Shown piece after piece: positions 23,060-31,905 of a stretch of DNA of 59,916 bases. Both the position numbers and the translations under genes were made by a program. Source of the stretch: Streptomyces sp. MBT65 (GTDB lineage: Bacteria; Actinomycetota; Actinomycetes; Streptomycetales; Streptomycetaceae); assembly GCF_016612545.1 (NCBI RefSeq), contig NZ_JAENRY010000091.1, forward strand, positions 1 through 59,916, read 5' to 3'. Within the stretch, counting starts at the first letter, position 1. Every line of letters begins with the position of its first letter. Under the pieces are notes generated by a model. That model was not told the DNA's origin and did not search any database. It worked only from the letters and a program-made list of their open reading frames with translations.

Positions 23060-25975
23060 TCACTTGGGGTTCTTGATGTCGCACTCCGTCTTCGTGAGGG
23101 CGGTCGTGTCACCCGCGACGCGGCTGCACAGCACGTCGGTCTCGGCGATGCCGTCGCCGCTGCGGCGGACCTTCTTGAGGACGATGCTGTGGCCCGTGCG
23201 GTCGCCGTACGGCGGGGCCGTGGTGAAGTCGATCGTGCCGGTGGCCATGTCCGGGATCCGGACGGTGCGCAGGTTCACCCAGGTCAGGGCGCGACTCTGG
23301 GGCTTGTCGTCCCGGCTGGCCGCATCGTAGAGAGCCTGTGTCGCGTCGTGCGCCAGCGCGGTCTGGCCGCTGGCCAGGGCGGGGCTGTCGGGGGCCAGGT
23401 GCTGTCCGGTGACGCCCGGCAGGTGCCGGGCGGCGTCCGCGTAGAAGTCCGTCTGGACGGACGCCTTGTCCAGTTCGGCCAGTGCCGCGTGGTACAGGGT
23501 GACCTCGGGCGCGACCCTGTTCCGGCCGTGGAGGAAGTCGGCCTTGGAGAGGTCGTCGCCGGTGAGGATGGCGATGGGCTTTCCGGAGCAGCCGGGTTCG
23601 CGGCTCAGTTGGCTCATGAGGGGATCGAGGTCCTCGACCCGGCCGGCGAAGTAGATCACGGACGGGACGGTGCCGTTCTGGCAGATCTGACGAGCGTGTC
23701 GGCGGAGTTCGGGCCTGCCGCCGTCGCGTTTGTACAGGCGCGGCTTCGGCGGCACGGTGAAGCCGTGTGCCTTGAGCATGCCCTGGCCGTAGCGTGCCTG
23801 CTCCTGGGTGTACATGTCCGGGGTCTCCGCCGTGTCCCGTGCCAGCACCAGCGCGTGCTGCTTCTTGCCCGGCGTGCGCAACTGGGCTGCGATCAGGCCG
23901 AGTTGCCGTACCTGCCACTGGTCCGGGGCGGCCAGGCTGAACCAGTTGGCGTACTCGTGGGGCAGATAGGTGGCGGAGTTGGTGCCGGAGACGATCGGCA
24001 GGCCGGCCTTCATGAGGATGCGGGTGGTCTCCCGGCTCGACTTCAGGTCACGGCCGGCACCCACGACACCCACCACGGTCGGGTCGTGCGCGGCGTACGA
24101 GGCGATGGCGTGCGCCATGTCGACCTGTCGGCCCAGGTCGAGCCCGCCGTTGGCGACCAGGACGCGGAGCCTGACGCTGGAGCCCTTGTTGATGACGGCC
24201 TGCGCCAGGTACACACCCGCGAGTTCCTGGGCGCCCTTCACGAGCGAGGAGCCGTCGGGGTCGTGGCTGAGCGGTCCGGCGTAGACCACGGTGACGTGGT
24301 TGTCGGCGTGGTGGGCGAGGACGTCCGCGTTCTGCTGAGCGATGAGGTCTTCCAACTGCCGTACGGTCCACGGCGTTTCGCTCCGGCCGACGAGCGGCTT
24401 GGGATCGTCGCTCCGGTCGGCCTTGGGCAGCCAGTCGGCGAAGCGGACGTCGCCCGTCGCGACGCCGATGCACTCCGTGCCGCCGTCCGACGACGCGTGG
24501 CGCCGGGTGTCCTGGTTGGCGGTCAGTACCGCCGCCGAGCAGTACTGCTTGTGCAGCGTGTGGGCCCGCATGGCGATACCGGCGGTCACGACGGCGAGAA
24601 CCAGGACCAGGGTGTGCAGGGACCACACCAGACGGGCGAGGGGCGGCCGGTGGGACGCCCGGAGGTGCCGGTGCCGGTCCTCGACGGGGCCGAGCTGGTC
24701 GTGCGGCAGCGGGACCTTCATGACCCAGGGCAGCACGGACCGTTCGCCGCTGGGAGACTGCCGGGTGCGCAGATTGCGAGCCCACTCCCGGTACAAGGTG
24801 CGCAACTGGTCGCTGAACCTGTGCTGAGAGGGCGCGGCGGCAGGTGGCGTACGGACCGCGCCGCGCTCGATGCGCGGCACGTCCTGAGCTTGTACCGCGG
24901 CGACGACGACCAGGGGGTCCAGCTCGCTGCGCCTGCTGCGTACGTCGTTGACCGCCCGGATCAGCTCGATGCCGCCGTTGTACTCGTCGGCGTGAGGCAG
25001 GAAGAGCATGGGCGGGCGGGGCCTCTTGAAGCCACGCAGGTCCCAGCTCCAGCGGCGGTGGTTGTCGCGCAGATCCTCCCGCAGGGCCAGCACGCAAAGC
25101 TGGAGATGGAAGTCGCCGCCCGCCTTGAGCGCCTCGGCCACGTCGTACGCCCGGGCCGCGATCGCCCGCCAGGACCGCACCGGGCGCAGCAGCGAAACCT
25201 CCGTCGAGTCCTCCTGGTCCGCCGCCCGCAGGAAGGTCGTGGTCAGGAACCAGCGGCTTTCCCGGCGCAGCCACAGGAAGATCGGTGCCCGCCCCGGCAG
25301 GACGGAGCCGAAGACCGTCAGCAGGACGAGCAGGGCGAGGCCCGCACCCACCGCCATGTACCAGTCGGTGCGGGCGAGGAGCGCGGCCAGCCCGGCCACG
25401 ATGCTCGCCGGCAGGATGTGCGCCATGTCGGACAACTGCAGGCCCGGGCTCCAGCGCCCGCGGCCCTTCGGGCGCCAGCGCTGCCGGGCCAACTGGTCGA
25501 GCAGTCGCTGCCGTTGGTCCTGTCCGGCCTCGGGGCTGCCGGGGGCGGCCGCGGGCCAGCCGTCGCCGAGTTCCGCGACCGCGTCGTCGATGGCGTGCAC
25601 CAGCCGCAGCCGCGGGAACGTGTACCGCCGGTAGACCGCCTTCGGGTCACCCCACTTCCTCGGGTCGCTCAGCGCGCGCACCATGGCCGCGGCCCGGCGG
25701 ACCTCCGTGTCGCCGTCGTAGACGTTCTGCGCCACCGCGCATCGCGTGCTGTGCGCTTCCTGGCCCTCGTACAACTGCTGGACCAGCTCGGCCACCGCGC
25801 CGTCGTCAGCGCTGTCCCGTGCGTGCAGGACGAATGCCGGCATCGGCGGATCGGCGCTCGTGCGGAAATCCTCGATGAGGATCTCGAGCCGATCCTGAAG
25901 ATGGACCCCGGCGTCGGTCACCGGCAGGCCGCGATGGCCACCGGAACAGTCCGGCACACGGCCGAAATTCACCAT
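23060..25975 (-). CDS. Large membrane protein with extracytoplasmic type I periplasmic-binding-protein-like domain
   Basis: A 971-residue protein. Residues 1-185 are soluble, with FVLHARD and charged helices; about 185-228 is a hydrophobic hairpin; about 230-450 is a second cytosolic domain (LLRPVRSWRAIAARAYDVAEALKAGG, MLFLPHADEYNGG, ELIRAVNDVRSRR, LVVVAAVQ). A single helix at about 450-470 is followed by a roughly 490-residue outer domain resembling branched-chain amino acid receptors: VVYAGPLS, GAQELAGVYLAQ, VVGVVGAGRDL, GLPIVSGTNSATYL, VIYFAGRVEDLDPLM. So it looks like a sensor rather than a transporter, with no ATPase or permease nearby. Start ATG at 25975 with GGGGGA six bases before; a GTG at 25993 is an alternative. 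The N-terminal domains are not recognised; similar layouts occur in actinobacteria, function unknown. Confidence 0.72.
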   Translation of the reverse strand: MVNFGRVPDCSGGHRGLPVTDAGVHLQDRLEILIEDFRTSADPPMPAFVLHARDSADDGAVAELVQQLYEGQEAHSTRCAVAQNVYDGDTEVRRAAAMVRALSDPRKWGDPKAVYRRYTFPRLRLVHAIDDAVAELGDGWPAAAPGSPEAGQDQRQRLLDQLARQRWRPKGRGRWSPGLQLSDMAHILPASIVAGLAALLARTDWYMAVGAGLALLVLLTVFGSVLPGRAPIFLWLRRESRWFLTTTFLRAADQEDSTEVSLLRPVRSWRAIAARAYDVAEALKAGGDFHLQLCVLALREDLRDNHRRWSWDLRGFKRPRPPMLFLPHADEYNGGIELIRAVNDVRSRRSELDPLVVVAAVQAQDVPRIERGAVRTPPAAAPSQHRFSDQLRTLYREWARNLRTRQSPSGERSVLPWVMKVPLPHDQLGPVEDRHRHLRASHRPPLARLVWSLHTLVLVLAVVTAGIAMRAHTLHKQYCSAAVLTANQDTRRHASSDGGTECIGVATGDVRFADWLPKADRSDDPKPLVGRSETPWTVRQLEDLIAQQNADVLAHHADNHVTVVYAGPLSHDPDGSSLVKGAQELAGVYLAQAVINKGSSVRLRVLVANGGLDLGRQVDMAHAIASYAAHDPTVVGVVGAGRDLKSSRETTRILMKAGLPIVSGTNSATYLPHEYANWFSLAAPDQWQVRQLGLIAAQLRTPGKKQHALVLARDTAETPDMYTQEQARYGQGMLKAHGFTVPPKPRLYKRDGGRPELRRHARQICQNGTVPSVIYFAGRVEDLDPLMSQLSREPGCSGKPIAILTGDDLSKADFLHGRNRVAPEVTLYHAALAELDKASVQTDFYADAARHLPGVTGQHLAPDSPALASGQTALAHDATQALYDAASRDDKPQSRALTWVNLRTVRIPDMATGTIDFTTAPPYGDRTGHSIVLKKVRRSGDGIAETDVLCSRVAGDTTALTKTECDIKNPK

Positions 25976-26318
25976 GAGTAATCCCCCGTTCACTACAAGT
26001 GACTGGAGAGATTAGCGGCTGTGGGCGCGGCCGGGTGGCTGAATCGGTGATCCGGCGATCTGCTGACGTCCGGTCGGAGAGCTGATCGCTGAGCTCGGAA
26101 CCTGAAGTGGCAGCCTTCGGCCTCTTGGGTCGTGTCCTGCGTGGTGCGGACCGCTTCGTGCAGGGGCCTCGGACGCCGGTCCGGGACCGAATCCTGAACT
26201 CCGTGCAGGCGCTCACGGCGGATGACTACGACTGGGCGTCACGGTCTGCGAGCCGTCCACCACCGCCGGTCGGTACACCTGACCGCCGACCCCCGCAGCC
26301 GCTTATTACACTCCCTCG
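25976..26318. other. 343-bp gap, no gene recognised
   Basis: Upstream region of the large receptor-like gene and of the zinc ribbon gene. A short frame on the plus strand at 26107 has no ribosome site and no recognisable product. I see no clear dyad, repeat or promoter consensus. Confidence 0.5.
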
Positions 26319-26543
26319 ATGAACAACATACGGTGCACCCAATGCGGTGCGGTGGGACTCGAACCGGGCTTCGTCGAGGACTCCGGCCAAGGCGCCCGCG
26401 GGTTCGCGCGGTGGATCGCGGGCCCCCTTCAGCGAGGCCCGCTCGGCAATGCCAAGAGGATGGGCCGGCCGCGCTGGCAGATCGATGCCTTCCGTTGCCC
26501 CACCTGCGCACATCTGGAACTGTTCGCGGCCCAGCCGGACTAG
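26319..26543 (+). CDS. Small zinc ribbon protein
   Basis: A 74-residue protein with two Cys pairs, CTQCG near the N-terminus and CPTCAH near the C-terminus, which would bind one zinc ion. The segment between (LEPGFVEDSGQGARGFARWIAGPLQRGPLGNAKRMGRPRWQIDAFR) resembles a conserved family of small bacterial zinc ribbon proteins of unknown function (DUF6487-like). The start ATG at 26319 lacks a good ribosome site, so the transcript may be leaderless or the start weak. It is convergent with the FkbM methyltransferase gene. Confidence 0.72.
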   Translation: MNNIRCTQCGAVGLEPGFVEDSGQGARGFARWIAGPLQRGPLGNAKRMGRPRWQIDAFRCPTCAHLELFAAQPD

Positions 26544-26564
26544 CGGCACGGTAGGCAAGTGACA

Positions 26565-26598
26565 GGGACGCCGGGAATTGTCCGCTTACCGGCGCCCC
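26565..26598. terminator. Possible bidirectional hairpin between convergent genes
   Basis: GGGACGCCGG and CCGGCGCCCC pair with one mismatch around a 14-base loop, between the zinc ribbon gene and the convergent FkbM gene. Confidence 0.45.
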
Positions 26599-26677
26599 GG
26601 CCCCGCTGACCGACATCGGACCGAACCCCCAACTCCCGCCCGGGGCACGGCCATCAGGACCGATCCGCCTCTCTGTG

Positions 26678-27520
26678 TCAGCCGTTGATACCGCCTCGAG
26701 TGCCGGGTGCCGCGCGTGGTGAGGTCCTGACCGCGAACACCATGCCGATGTCGCCGGCCCGCTGCACCGAGTCCTGTTCGGTGCTGACTGTCAAGCCGTG
26801 GGTGAGGAGGACCTCGCAGACCGTGTCGCGGTTGTGCTGCCAGCGCTCCACCTCGACGACGGCCTGGCGGACCAGCGGCCAGTGCCGTTCCTCGATGCCT
26901 CTGAGTACCTCGAGTTCGGCGCCCTCCACATCGACCTTGAGCAGGTCTATGTGGTCGATGCCCTGCTCGTCGAGCACCGACGACAGGGGCCTGACCTTCA
27001 CCCGGTGCGTCTCGAGCCGCCGCAGCACCCGCAGCTTGCGGCTGATGAGAAGAGTGAGGACGGAGGCGGGCACGCGGCGCAGAACCGGTCCCAGGCCGCC
27101 CTGGCGGATCATTTCGACAACGCTCGCGGTGACCCGGCGTCGCTCGTCCTCGATGTTCCCCTGATCCCGCGAGGAGGACGAGAAGATCGTGGCGGCCGGA
27201 ACGTAGCTGAAGTCGAGCTCGGCCTCATGCGACGCCAGGCCGTAAGGGAGCGCGGTCAGACGCCCGTTGAAGAACTCGCGGGCGTTGCGTTCGAGTGTCG
27301 CGTGGAGCGGCGGCAGCGGCTCGAAGGCGTAGATCCGTACGTCTCCGTCGAGTCGTTCATAGACGGCGGCCGAGAACACGCCGATGTTGGCGCCCACGTC
27401 GAGTACCGTCGCGCCCGGTGTGCACTCGATGCCGTGGGTGAAGTAGCCGTCGACCTCTTCGCGGAGGAAGGACGCCTCCCAGCGATTTATGCTGTGCAGT
27501 TCCATCGCGCTCATGGCCAT
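26678..27520 (-). CDS. FkbM family methyltransferase
   Basis: A 280-residue SAM-dependent methyltransferase of the FkbM family, which O-methylates sugars, lipids or secondary metabolites. SAM-binding motif I is VLDVGANIGVFSAAV at about residue 42, motif II includes YAFEPLPPLH, and the FkbM-specific core reads IDHIDLLKVDVEGAELEVLRG followed by VVEVE. An Arg-rich insertion (about 120-175) is longer than usual. Start is set at ATG 27520 because homology starts at LHSINRWEASFL; ATGs at 27514 and 27505 are equally possible and none has a strong ribosome site. It has no enzyme partners nearby, so the substrate cannot be inferred. Confidence 0.82.
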   Translation of the reverse strand: MAMSAMELHSINRWEASFLREEVDGYFTHGIECTPGATVLDVGANIGVFSAAVYERLDGDVRIYAFEPLPPLHATLERNAREFFNGRLTALPYGLASHEAELDFSYVPAATIFSSSSRDQGNIEDERRRVTASVVEMIRQGGLGPVLRRVPASVLTLLISRKLRVLRRLETHRVKVRPLSSVLDEQGIDHIDLLKVDVEGAELEVLRGIEERHWPLVRQAVVEVERWQHNRDTVCEVLLTHGLTVSTEQDSVQRAGDIGMVFAVRTSPRAAPGTRGGING

Positions 27521-27573
27521 GACAAAGTGATGTATCAGGGTCGGAGCCAACAATCCAGGGTGCGTACCCGGCC

Positions 27574-27800
27574 ATGGATCGTGGTCCTCACCGGTCGACC
27601 GCCGGTGCGCGGGGCGACGGTGGGCAGGGCGGCCCGACATCACTCCAGCAAGTTCGAACTGCTCGCCAGGACCAGGGTGGTCACGCTGACGGGCCAGGCG
27701 GGGATCGGCAAGACCAGGCTGGCGCTGGAGTACACGAAGGGTGCGGGGGCGCGGTTCGCCGAGCCGGCCCGCGTCACCGGATCGGCCGTGCTCCTCCGTG
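27574..27800 (+). pseudogene. Fragment of an AfsR/LuxR-type regulator NTPase domain
   Basis: About 75 codons on the plus strand read through FELLARTRVVTLTGQAGIGKTRLALEYTKG. This is the entry of the NTPase domain of AfsR-like or LAL regulators, with an intact Walker A (GQAGIGKT). The residues before it resemble a broken version of the usual FVGRRREL lead-in. No DNA-binding domain, Walker B or start codon is present. The 540-bp gap 27521-28061 holds nothing else recognisable. Confidence 0.6.
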
Positions 27801-28061
27801 TACCCGGACCGCGCCTGCCCGCACCCGCCTCGCAGGCGCGACTGGGCGAGCTGTATCTGATCGGCGGGGCCCTGGCGTTCGAGGAGCGCCGGATGGGGGT
27901 CGACCAATTCCTGAGCGTACGGCCGACATCCGTCGGGAACGCGGGAATGGCTACGACCCCGCACGCCTGGTACGCGTGACGGGAGCCGCCGCGGGCGTCG
28001 GTCACGGTGAATGCCGTGGCGCCTGTCCGGGTCCGGCGGCCACCGGACCCGGCGGAGGAAC

Positions 28062-28290
28062 TCACACGGACCCGGTGACCGCCCGTGCGGTGAGACCGAC
28101 ACCAACAGCGATGACCAGTAGGGCCGTTGCGGTGGGGCCGATACGGGAGAGCAGGCGTACGGCGCGGTGGTGACGCGGGGACGCCTTGGTGGCGCGTGCC
28201 TCAAGGTGTCCCCGCAGGCGCACGAGGAGCAGGTCGACGAGGGTGAGGGTGCCCGCCATGCCGAGGCCGTAGGCGAAGACCGGGAGGACG
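28062..28290 (-). pseudogene. C-terminal fragment of a nickel/cobalt efflux (NicO/RcnA-type) transporter
   Basis: About 75 codons ending at TGA 28062 encode two membrane segments resembling the end of NicO-family proteins: FAYGLGMAGTLTLVDLLLVRLRGHLEAR, then RLLSRIGPTATALLVIAVGVGLTARAV. Complete members have six or more helices and a His-rich loop. The upstream codons up to 28397 show no homology, so the first four-fifths of the gene are gone. Confidence 0.65.
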
Positions 28291-28430
28291 GTGGACGGAG
28301 CCTCGGGCATGCGCATCACGGTCGAACCGACGAGCGGCTCGAAACAACCAACGTCCGCGCCACTGACCTTGACCCGACTCCCCGCCTGAGCGGACACGGC
28401 CCCGCGGTTCGGCGGGGCCCGTGTCCGCCG

Positions 28431-28844
28431 TCAGGCGATGCCTCGCGGCAGGTCGGCCCAGACCGTGTGGCCCCGGCGGTGGTGCCGGTCACCCCACGTG
28501 CGGGAGAGCGCCTCGACCAGCAGAAGCCCCCGGCCACCGGTGCTCAGGGCGGCGGACGGACGCGTCCACCTCGCCCGGATCGCCTTCGTGTCGAAACCCG
28601 GGCTCGTGTCGCTGACCTGGATCGTCAGCGACTGACGACCCGGGCGCCCGTGCAGTGCGAGCGACAGGCGGACCGGCACCGTTCCGTGCCCGAAGGCGTT
28701 GCCCAGCAACTCGCTGACGACGAGCACCGCGTCCTCGGCCAGCTCGCTCCGTCCCCACCGTGCCAGTTGCCCGCGCACGTCACCGCGCACGGAACACAGA
28801 CCGTCCTCCGGTGCGAGAGCGAAGCTCACGTATGAGCGTTCCAT
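28431..28844 (-). CDS. ATP-binding protein, RsbW-like HATPase_c_2 domain
   Basis: A 137-residue single-domain GHKL ATPase of the anti-sigma-factor kinase type common in Streptomyces. N box: AEDAVLVVSELLGNAFGHG; G1 box: LTIQVSDTSPGFD; G2 region: GGRGLLLVEALSRTWGDR, with a final VWADLP strand. Such proteins bind or phosphorylate STAS antagonists and control sigma factors or development. The start ATG at 28844 has AAGGGG about 11 bases upstream. It is divergent from the molybdopterin oxidoreductase gene; no sigma factor or antagonist gene adjoins it, so its partner must be elsewhere. Confidence 0.9.
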   Translation of the reverse strand: MERSYVSFALAPEDGLCSVRGDVRGQLARWGRSELAEDAVLVVSELLGNAFGHGTVPVRLSLALHGRPGRQSLTIQVSDTSPGFDTKAIRARWTRPSAALSTGGRGLLLVEALSRTWGDRHHRRGHTVWADLPRGIA

Positions 28845-29047
28845 GGCACATCAGCCCCTTTCACTCGCACAGGTAATCCGTCACGGACACCGCAGTGGAC
28901 GGGTGTGGAAACGGGAATTACCGGCGGAGCCGCATCACGGCGACCAATGTATCCGTAGCCGGTCAGGCCGCGGATTGGTCCGGGAAAAAGATTCATCCGA
29001 TCAGGCAAATGGCCAATCCGCCGGGCTTTCGGAACCGGATTCCCCAC

Positions 29048-30664
29048 GTGACCGACGACGAGAAGCAAACACGACAGCGCCTCACCTGGACGCGCCTGAC
29101 CCTGGGTGCGTGCAGCGGTCTGCTGGCCGGCCTTGCCTCGCTCGGCGTCGCTGAGCTGGTGTCGGCCGCGGTGCGTCCGCAGGCCAGTCCGGTCGTGGCG
29201 GTCGGCGGCGCGGCGATCGACCGCACCCCGGCCGCTGTGAAGGACTGGGCGATCCGGCACTTCGGAACCAATGACAAGTTGATTCTTCAGCTCGGAATTC
29301 TCGCGATACTGGCGCTCTTCGCACTCGTACTGGGAATTACTGCCGTGCGTTTTCGGCGCAGCGGTGCCGCCGGTGTTCTGCTCTTCGGAATTGTCGGGGC
29401 GGTATCGGCCACCAGTAGGCCGGATTCGACAAGCCTCTCCGACGCGCTGCCCTCCGTGGTGGGCGCGATCGCCGGAGCCGCGGTGCTCTACGTTCTGGTG
29501 GGCTTTCTCACGCGGCGGGTCCCGTCCGCGGAGTCCGTTCAGGGCGAGCAGGAAGGCCCGTCCTCCGGGGCCGGCTGGGATCGCCGCGGCTTCGTGATCG
29601 CCGCGACGGCTGCTGCCGCCGCGTCCGCCGGGGCCGGCGTGATCGGCCGGACACTGAACGGGGCGAGTGGCCAGAACGCGGTCGCCTCGCGCAACAAGCT
29701 CGTCCTGCCCCGTCCCGCCTCCGAAGCCCCAGCCGTTCCCAAGGGCGCCCAGCTGCGGATTCCCGGGATCAGCGCCTTCACCACGCCGAACGGTGACTTC
29801 TACCGCGTGGACACCGCGCTCGTGGTGCCCAAGGTCAACGCCACGACCTGGGCACTCCGCATCCACGGCAAGGGCGTCACCCGGCCTGTCTCCCTCACCT
29901 TCGACGACCTGCTGCGGCGCGAGCTGATCGAACGCGACATCACCCTCACCTGTGTGTCGAACGAAGTCGGCGGCCAGTACGTCGGCAACGCCCGCTGGAT
30001 CGGCGTACGACTGGCCGATCTGCTGGCCGAGTGCGGGGTGAGGCCGCCCTCGAAGGGCGGGAGCGCCGATCAGTTGGTGGCCCGCTCGGTGGACGGCATG
30101 ACGATCGGCAGCCCGGTCGAGGACGTGATGGACGGCCGCGACGCCCTCCTCGCCCTCGGCATGAACGGCGAACCGCTGCCCTTCGCCCACGGCTTCCCGG
30201 TGCGCATGGTGGTGCCCGGCCTGTACGGCTTCGTCTCCGCCTGCAAGTGGATCAAGGACATCGAACTCACCACCTTCGACTCCTACGACCCCTACTGGGT
30301 CAGACGAGGCTGGGCCCGCAAGGCTCCCATCAAGACCGAGTCGCGCATCGACACCCCCAAGCCGTTCGCCCGGCCGAAGACGGGGACGGTGATGGTCGCC
30401 GGAGTCGCCTGGGCCCAGCACCGCGGCATCGACAAGGTCGAGGTCCGTGTCGACGACGGCCCCTGGCAGGAGACCCGGCTCGCCACCGAGGACACCCGCG
30501 ACACCTGGCGCCAGTGGTCCTTCCCCTGGCAGGCCACCAAGGGCGGCCACACCCTCACCGTCCGCGCCACCGACCGCACCGGCCAGGTGCAGACCGACAG
30601 ACGCACCCGCACCATCCCCGACGGCGCGAGCGGGTGGCACTCCGTGGTCGTGACCGTCGACTGA
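29048..30664 (+). CDS. Membrane-bound molybdopterin-dependent oxidoreductase (sulfite oxidase family)
   Basis: About 538 residues. An N-terminal block of four to five transmembrane helices (about residues 10-170) is followed by a twin-arginine-like stretch (DRRGFVIAATAAAAASAG) at the last helix. The outer part has the sulfite oxidase-type Mo-cofactor domain (about 240-400), with the Mo-ligand Cys in DITLTCVSNEVGG and GNARWIGVRLADLL, then the Mo-co dimerisation domain (about 420-535). It should act on the outer face of the membrane. Physiological substrate unknown; the domain reduces or oxidises sulfoxides or sulfite in relatives. The start is uncertain: GTG 29048 (VTDDEKQ) or ATG 29009, both with weak ribosome sites. 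The fasciclin gene follows after 71 bp and is probably in the same operon. Confidence 0.88.
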   Translation: MTDDEKQTRQRLTWTRLTLGACSGLLAGLASLGVAELVSAAVRPQASPVVAVGGAAIDRTPAAVKDWAIRHFGTNDKLILQLGILAILALFALVLGITAVRFRRSGAAGVLLFGIVGAVSATSRPDSTSLSDALPSVVGAIAGAAVLYVLVGFLTRRVPSAESVQGEQEGPSSGAGWDRRGFVIAATAAAAASAGAGVIGRTLNGASGQNAVASRNKLVLPRPASEAPAVPKGAQLRIPGISAFTTPNGDFYRVDTALVVPKVNATTWALRIHGKGVTRPVSLTFDDLLRRELIERDITLTCVSNEVGGQYVGNARWIGVRLADLLAECGVRPPSKGGSADQLVARSVDGMTIGSPVEDVMDGRDALLALGMNGEPLPFAHGFPVRMVVPGLYGFVSACKWIKDIELTTFDSYDPYWVRRGWARKAPIKTESRIDTPKPFARPKTGTVMVAGVAWAQHRGIDKVEVRVDDGPWQETRLATEDTRDTWRQWSFPWQATKGGHTLTVRATDRTGQVQTDRRTRTIPDGASGWHSVVVTVD

Positions 30665-30735
30665 CCCCACAAGCCGCTTTCCCTCTTCCCCGAATCACCG
30701 CAGCTCAGGCTGCGTCGACCCTCAGGAGTAACGCC

Positions 30736-31386
30736 ATGAACACCCGTATCCGTCGTTCCGCGGTCGTCCTCGCCGCCGCGGCCGTACTCCCGTTCGCCCT
30801 CAGTGCCTGCGGCGACAGCGGAAGCGACTCCGCGAAGTCCGACGCCTCCACCAAGGCGTCCGCGTCCGCGTCCGACGACAGCATGACCGGCGCCGGTGCC
30901 ACGGCCGCCGACCAGCCCTTCGGTACGGCCTGTTCCGGCGTCCCGAAGAGCGGGGCCGGCTCCTTCGACGGCATGGCCAAGGACCCGGTCGCCACCGCCG
31001 CCTCCAACAACCCGGCCCTGTCCACCCTGGTCGCCGCGGTGAAGAAGGCGGGCCTGGTCGACACCCTCAACAACGCCCAGGGCATCACGGTGTTCGCGCC
31101 GACCAACGACGCCTTCGCGAAGATCCCGAAGGCCACCCTGGACAAGGTCCTGGCCGACAAGGCCCAGCTGACGAAGATCCTCACCTACCACGTGGTGGGT
31201 CAGCAGCTCACCCCGAAGGACCTGGAGAAGGGCTCCTTCGACACCCTGGAGAAGTCCAAGCTCACCACCGCCGGGTCGGGCGAGAACTACATGGTCAACG
31301 ACTCCGCGAAGGTGGTCTGCGGCAACGTGAAGACCGCCAACGCCAACGTCTACATCATCGACACCGTCCTGATGCCCACCAGCTGA
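30736..31386 (+). CDS. Fasciclin domain lipoprotein
   Basis: A 216-residue exported lipoprotein. Signal peptide with lipobox LSAC at about residues 24-27, a Ser/Lys/Ala-rich linker to about 65, and one fasciclin (FAS1) domain. H1 box: GITVFAPTNDAFAKIP; central YHVVGQQL; C-terminal NANVYIIDTVLMP. It is similar in plan to the mycobacterial MPT70/MPT83 proteins. A likely role is adhesion or shielding at the cell surface. Start ATG 30736 with AGGAG eight bases upstream. Downstream of the molybdopterin oxidoreductase gene and followed by a strong hairpin; a DipZ remnant lies 1.1 kb further on. Confidence 0.92.
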   Translation: MNTRIRRSAVVLAAAAVLPFALSACGDSGSDSAKSDASTKASASASDDSMTGAGATAADQPFGTACSGVPKSGAGSFDGMAKDPVATAASNNPALSTLVAAVKKAGLVDTLNNAQGITVFAPTNDAFAKIPKATLDKVLADKAQLTKILTYHVVGQQLTPKDLEKGSFDTLEKSKLTTAGSGENYMVNDSAKVVCGNVKTANANVYIIDTVLMPTS

Positions 31387-31400
31387 CGGGCCATCAGCAG

Positions 31401-31430
31401 GGCCGGGCACCGACGTCGAGGTGCCCGGCC
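31401..31430 (+). terminator. Terminator after the fasciclin gene
   Basis: Perfect 11-bp stem GGCCGGGCACC / GGTGCCCGGCC around the eight-base loop GACGTCGA, starting 15 bases after the stop codon. Confidence 0.8.
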
Positions 31431-31479
31431 GTACGACTCCTGTGACCGGGAGACGGTGAGAGATGACGGAGCTCAGCAC

Positions 31480-31812
31480 ATGTCGGCACTGTTCCGCGTT
31501 CGCGTCCTCGCCGTCTCGGGCACCCGCCTGTGGTGCGCGGTGGCAGGCACACTGACCGCGAGCACCGGTCGCCCCCTGCGCACCGAGCTGACCGCCCGAT
31601 GCGCCGACGCGACGGTGGTCGGGCTGGATCTACGTCAACTCAGGTGTCCCGCGGCCGAGTTCCTACCGGATCCACCGTGGCCGGACGGACCCCACACCGT
31701 GCATCTCCTGGCGCCGGAACAACTGCGCTCCCGTACGGCCGGCGACGGACGTCTGCACTGGCACACCGATCTCCAGAGCGCCTGGCAGGCATGGTCCGCG
31801 CTCTCCCCCTGA
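31480..31812 (+). CDS. Small protein, possibly STAS-like
   Basis: A 110-residue protein that I do not recognise with certainty. It alternates beta and alpha elements: FRVRVLAVSGTRLWCAVAGTLTAS, LRTELTARCADATVVGLDLRQLRC, TVHLLAPEQLR, and ends SAWQAWSALSP. The order, and the phrase VVGLDLRQLRC in the position of the STAS phospho-loop, suggest a degenerate STAS fold, but the usual Asp-Ser-Thr-Gly motif is missing. ATG at 31480 follows GGAG at eight bases; a GTG at 31456 would add eight residues. No membrane segment. Confidence 0.6.
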   Translation: MSALFRVRVLAVSGTRLWCAVAGTLTASTGRPLRTELTARCADATVVGLDLRQLRCPAAEFLPDPPWPDGPHTVHLLAPEQLRSRTAGDGRLHWHTDLQSAWQAWSALSP

Positions 31813-31905
31813 GCCCCGTCACGTCCCCGACCTCCGACCTGTTCCGGTCGCCTGCCATGATTCCTACCCGGCAGTAGCTTGTTGTGTCCCGTGAGAGGCG
31901 GCGCA

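Noticed and set aside
23189..25981. 930-codon plus-strand frame opposite the receptor-like gene
   Set aside because: Antisense of a gene with coherent membrane and binding-protein domains; composition is that of a shadow frame.
26107..26322. 71-codon plus-strand frame before the zinc ribbon gene
   Set aside because: Overlaps the better supported zinc ribbon start, lacks a ribosome site, and its Arg/Pro-rich end is typical of non-coding GC-rich sequence.
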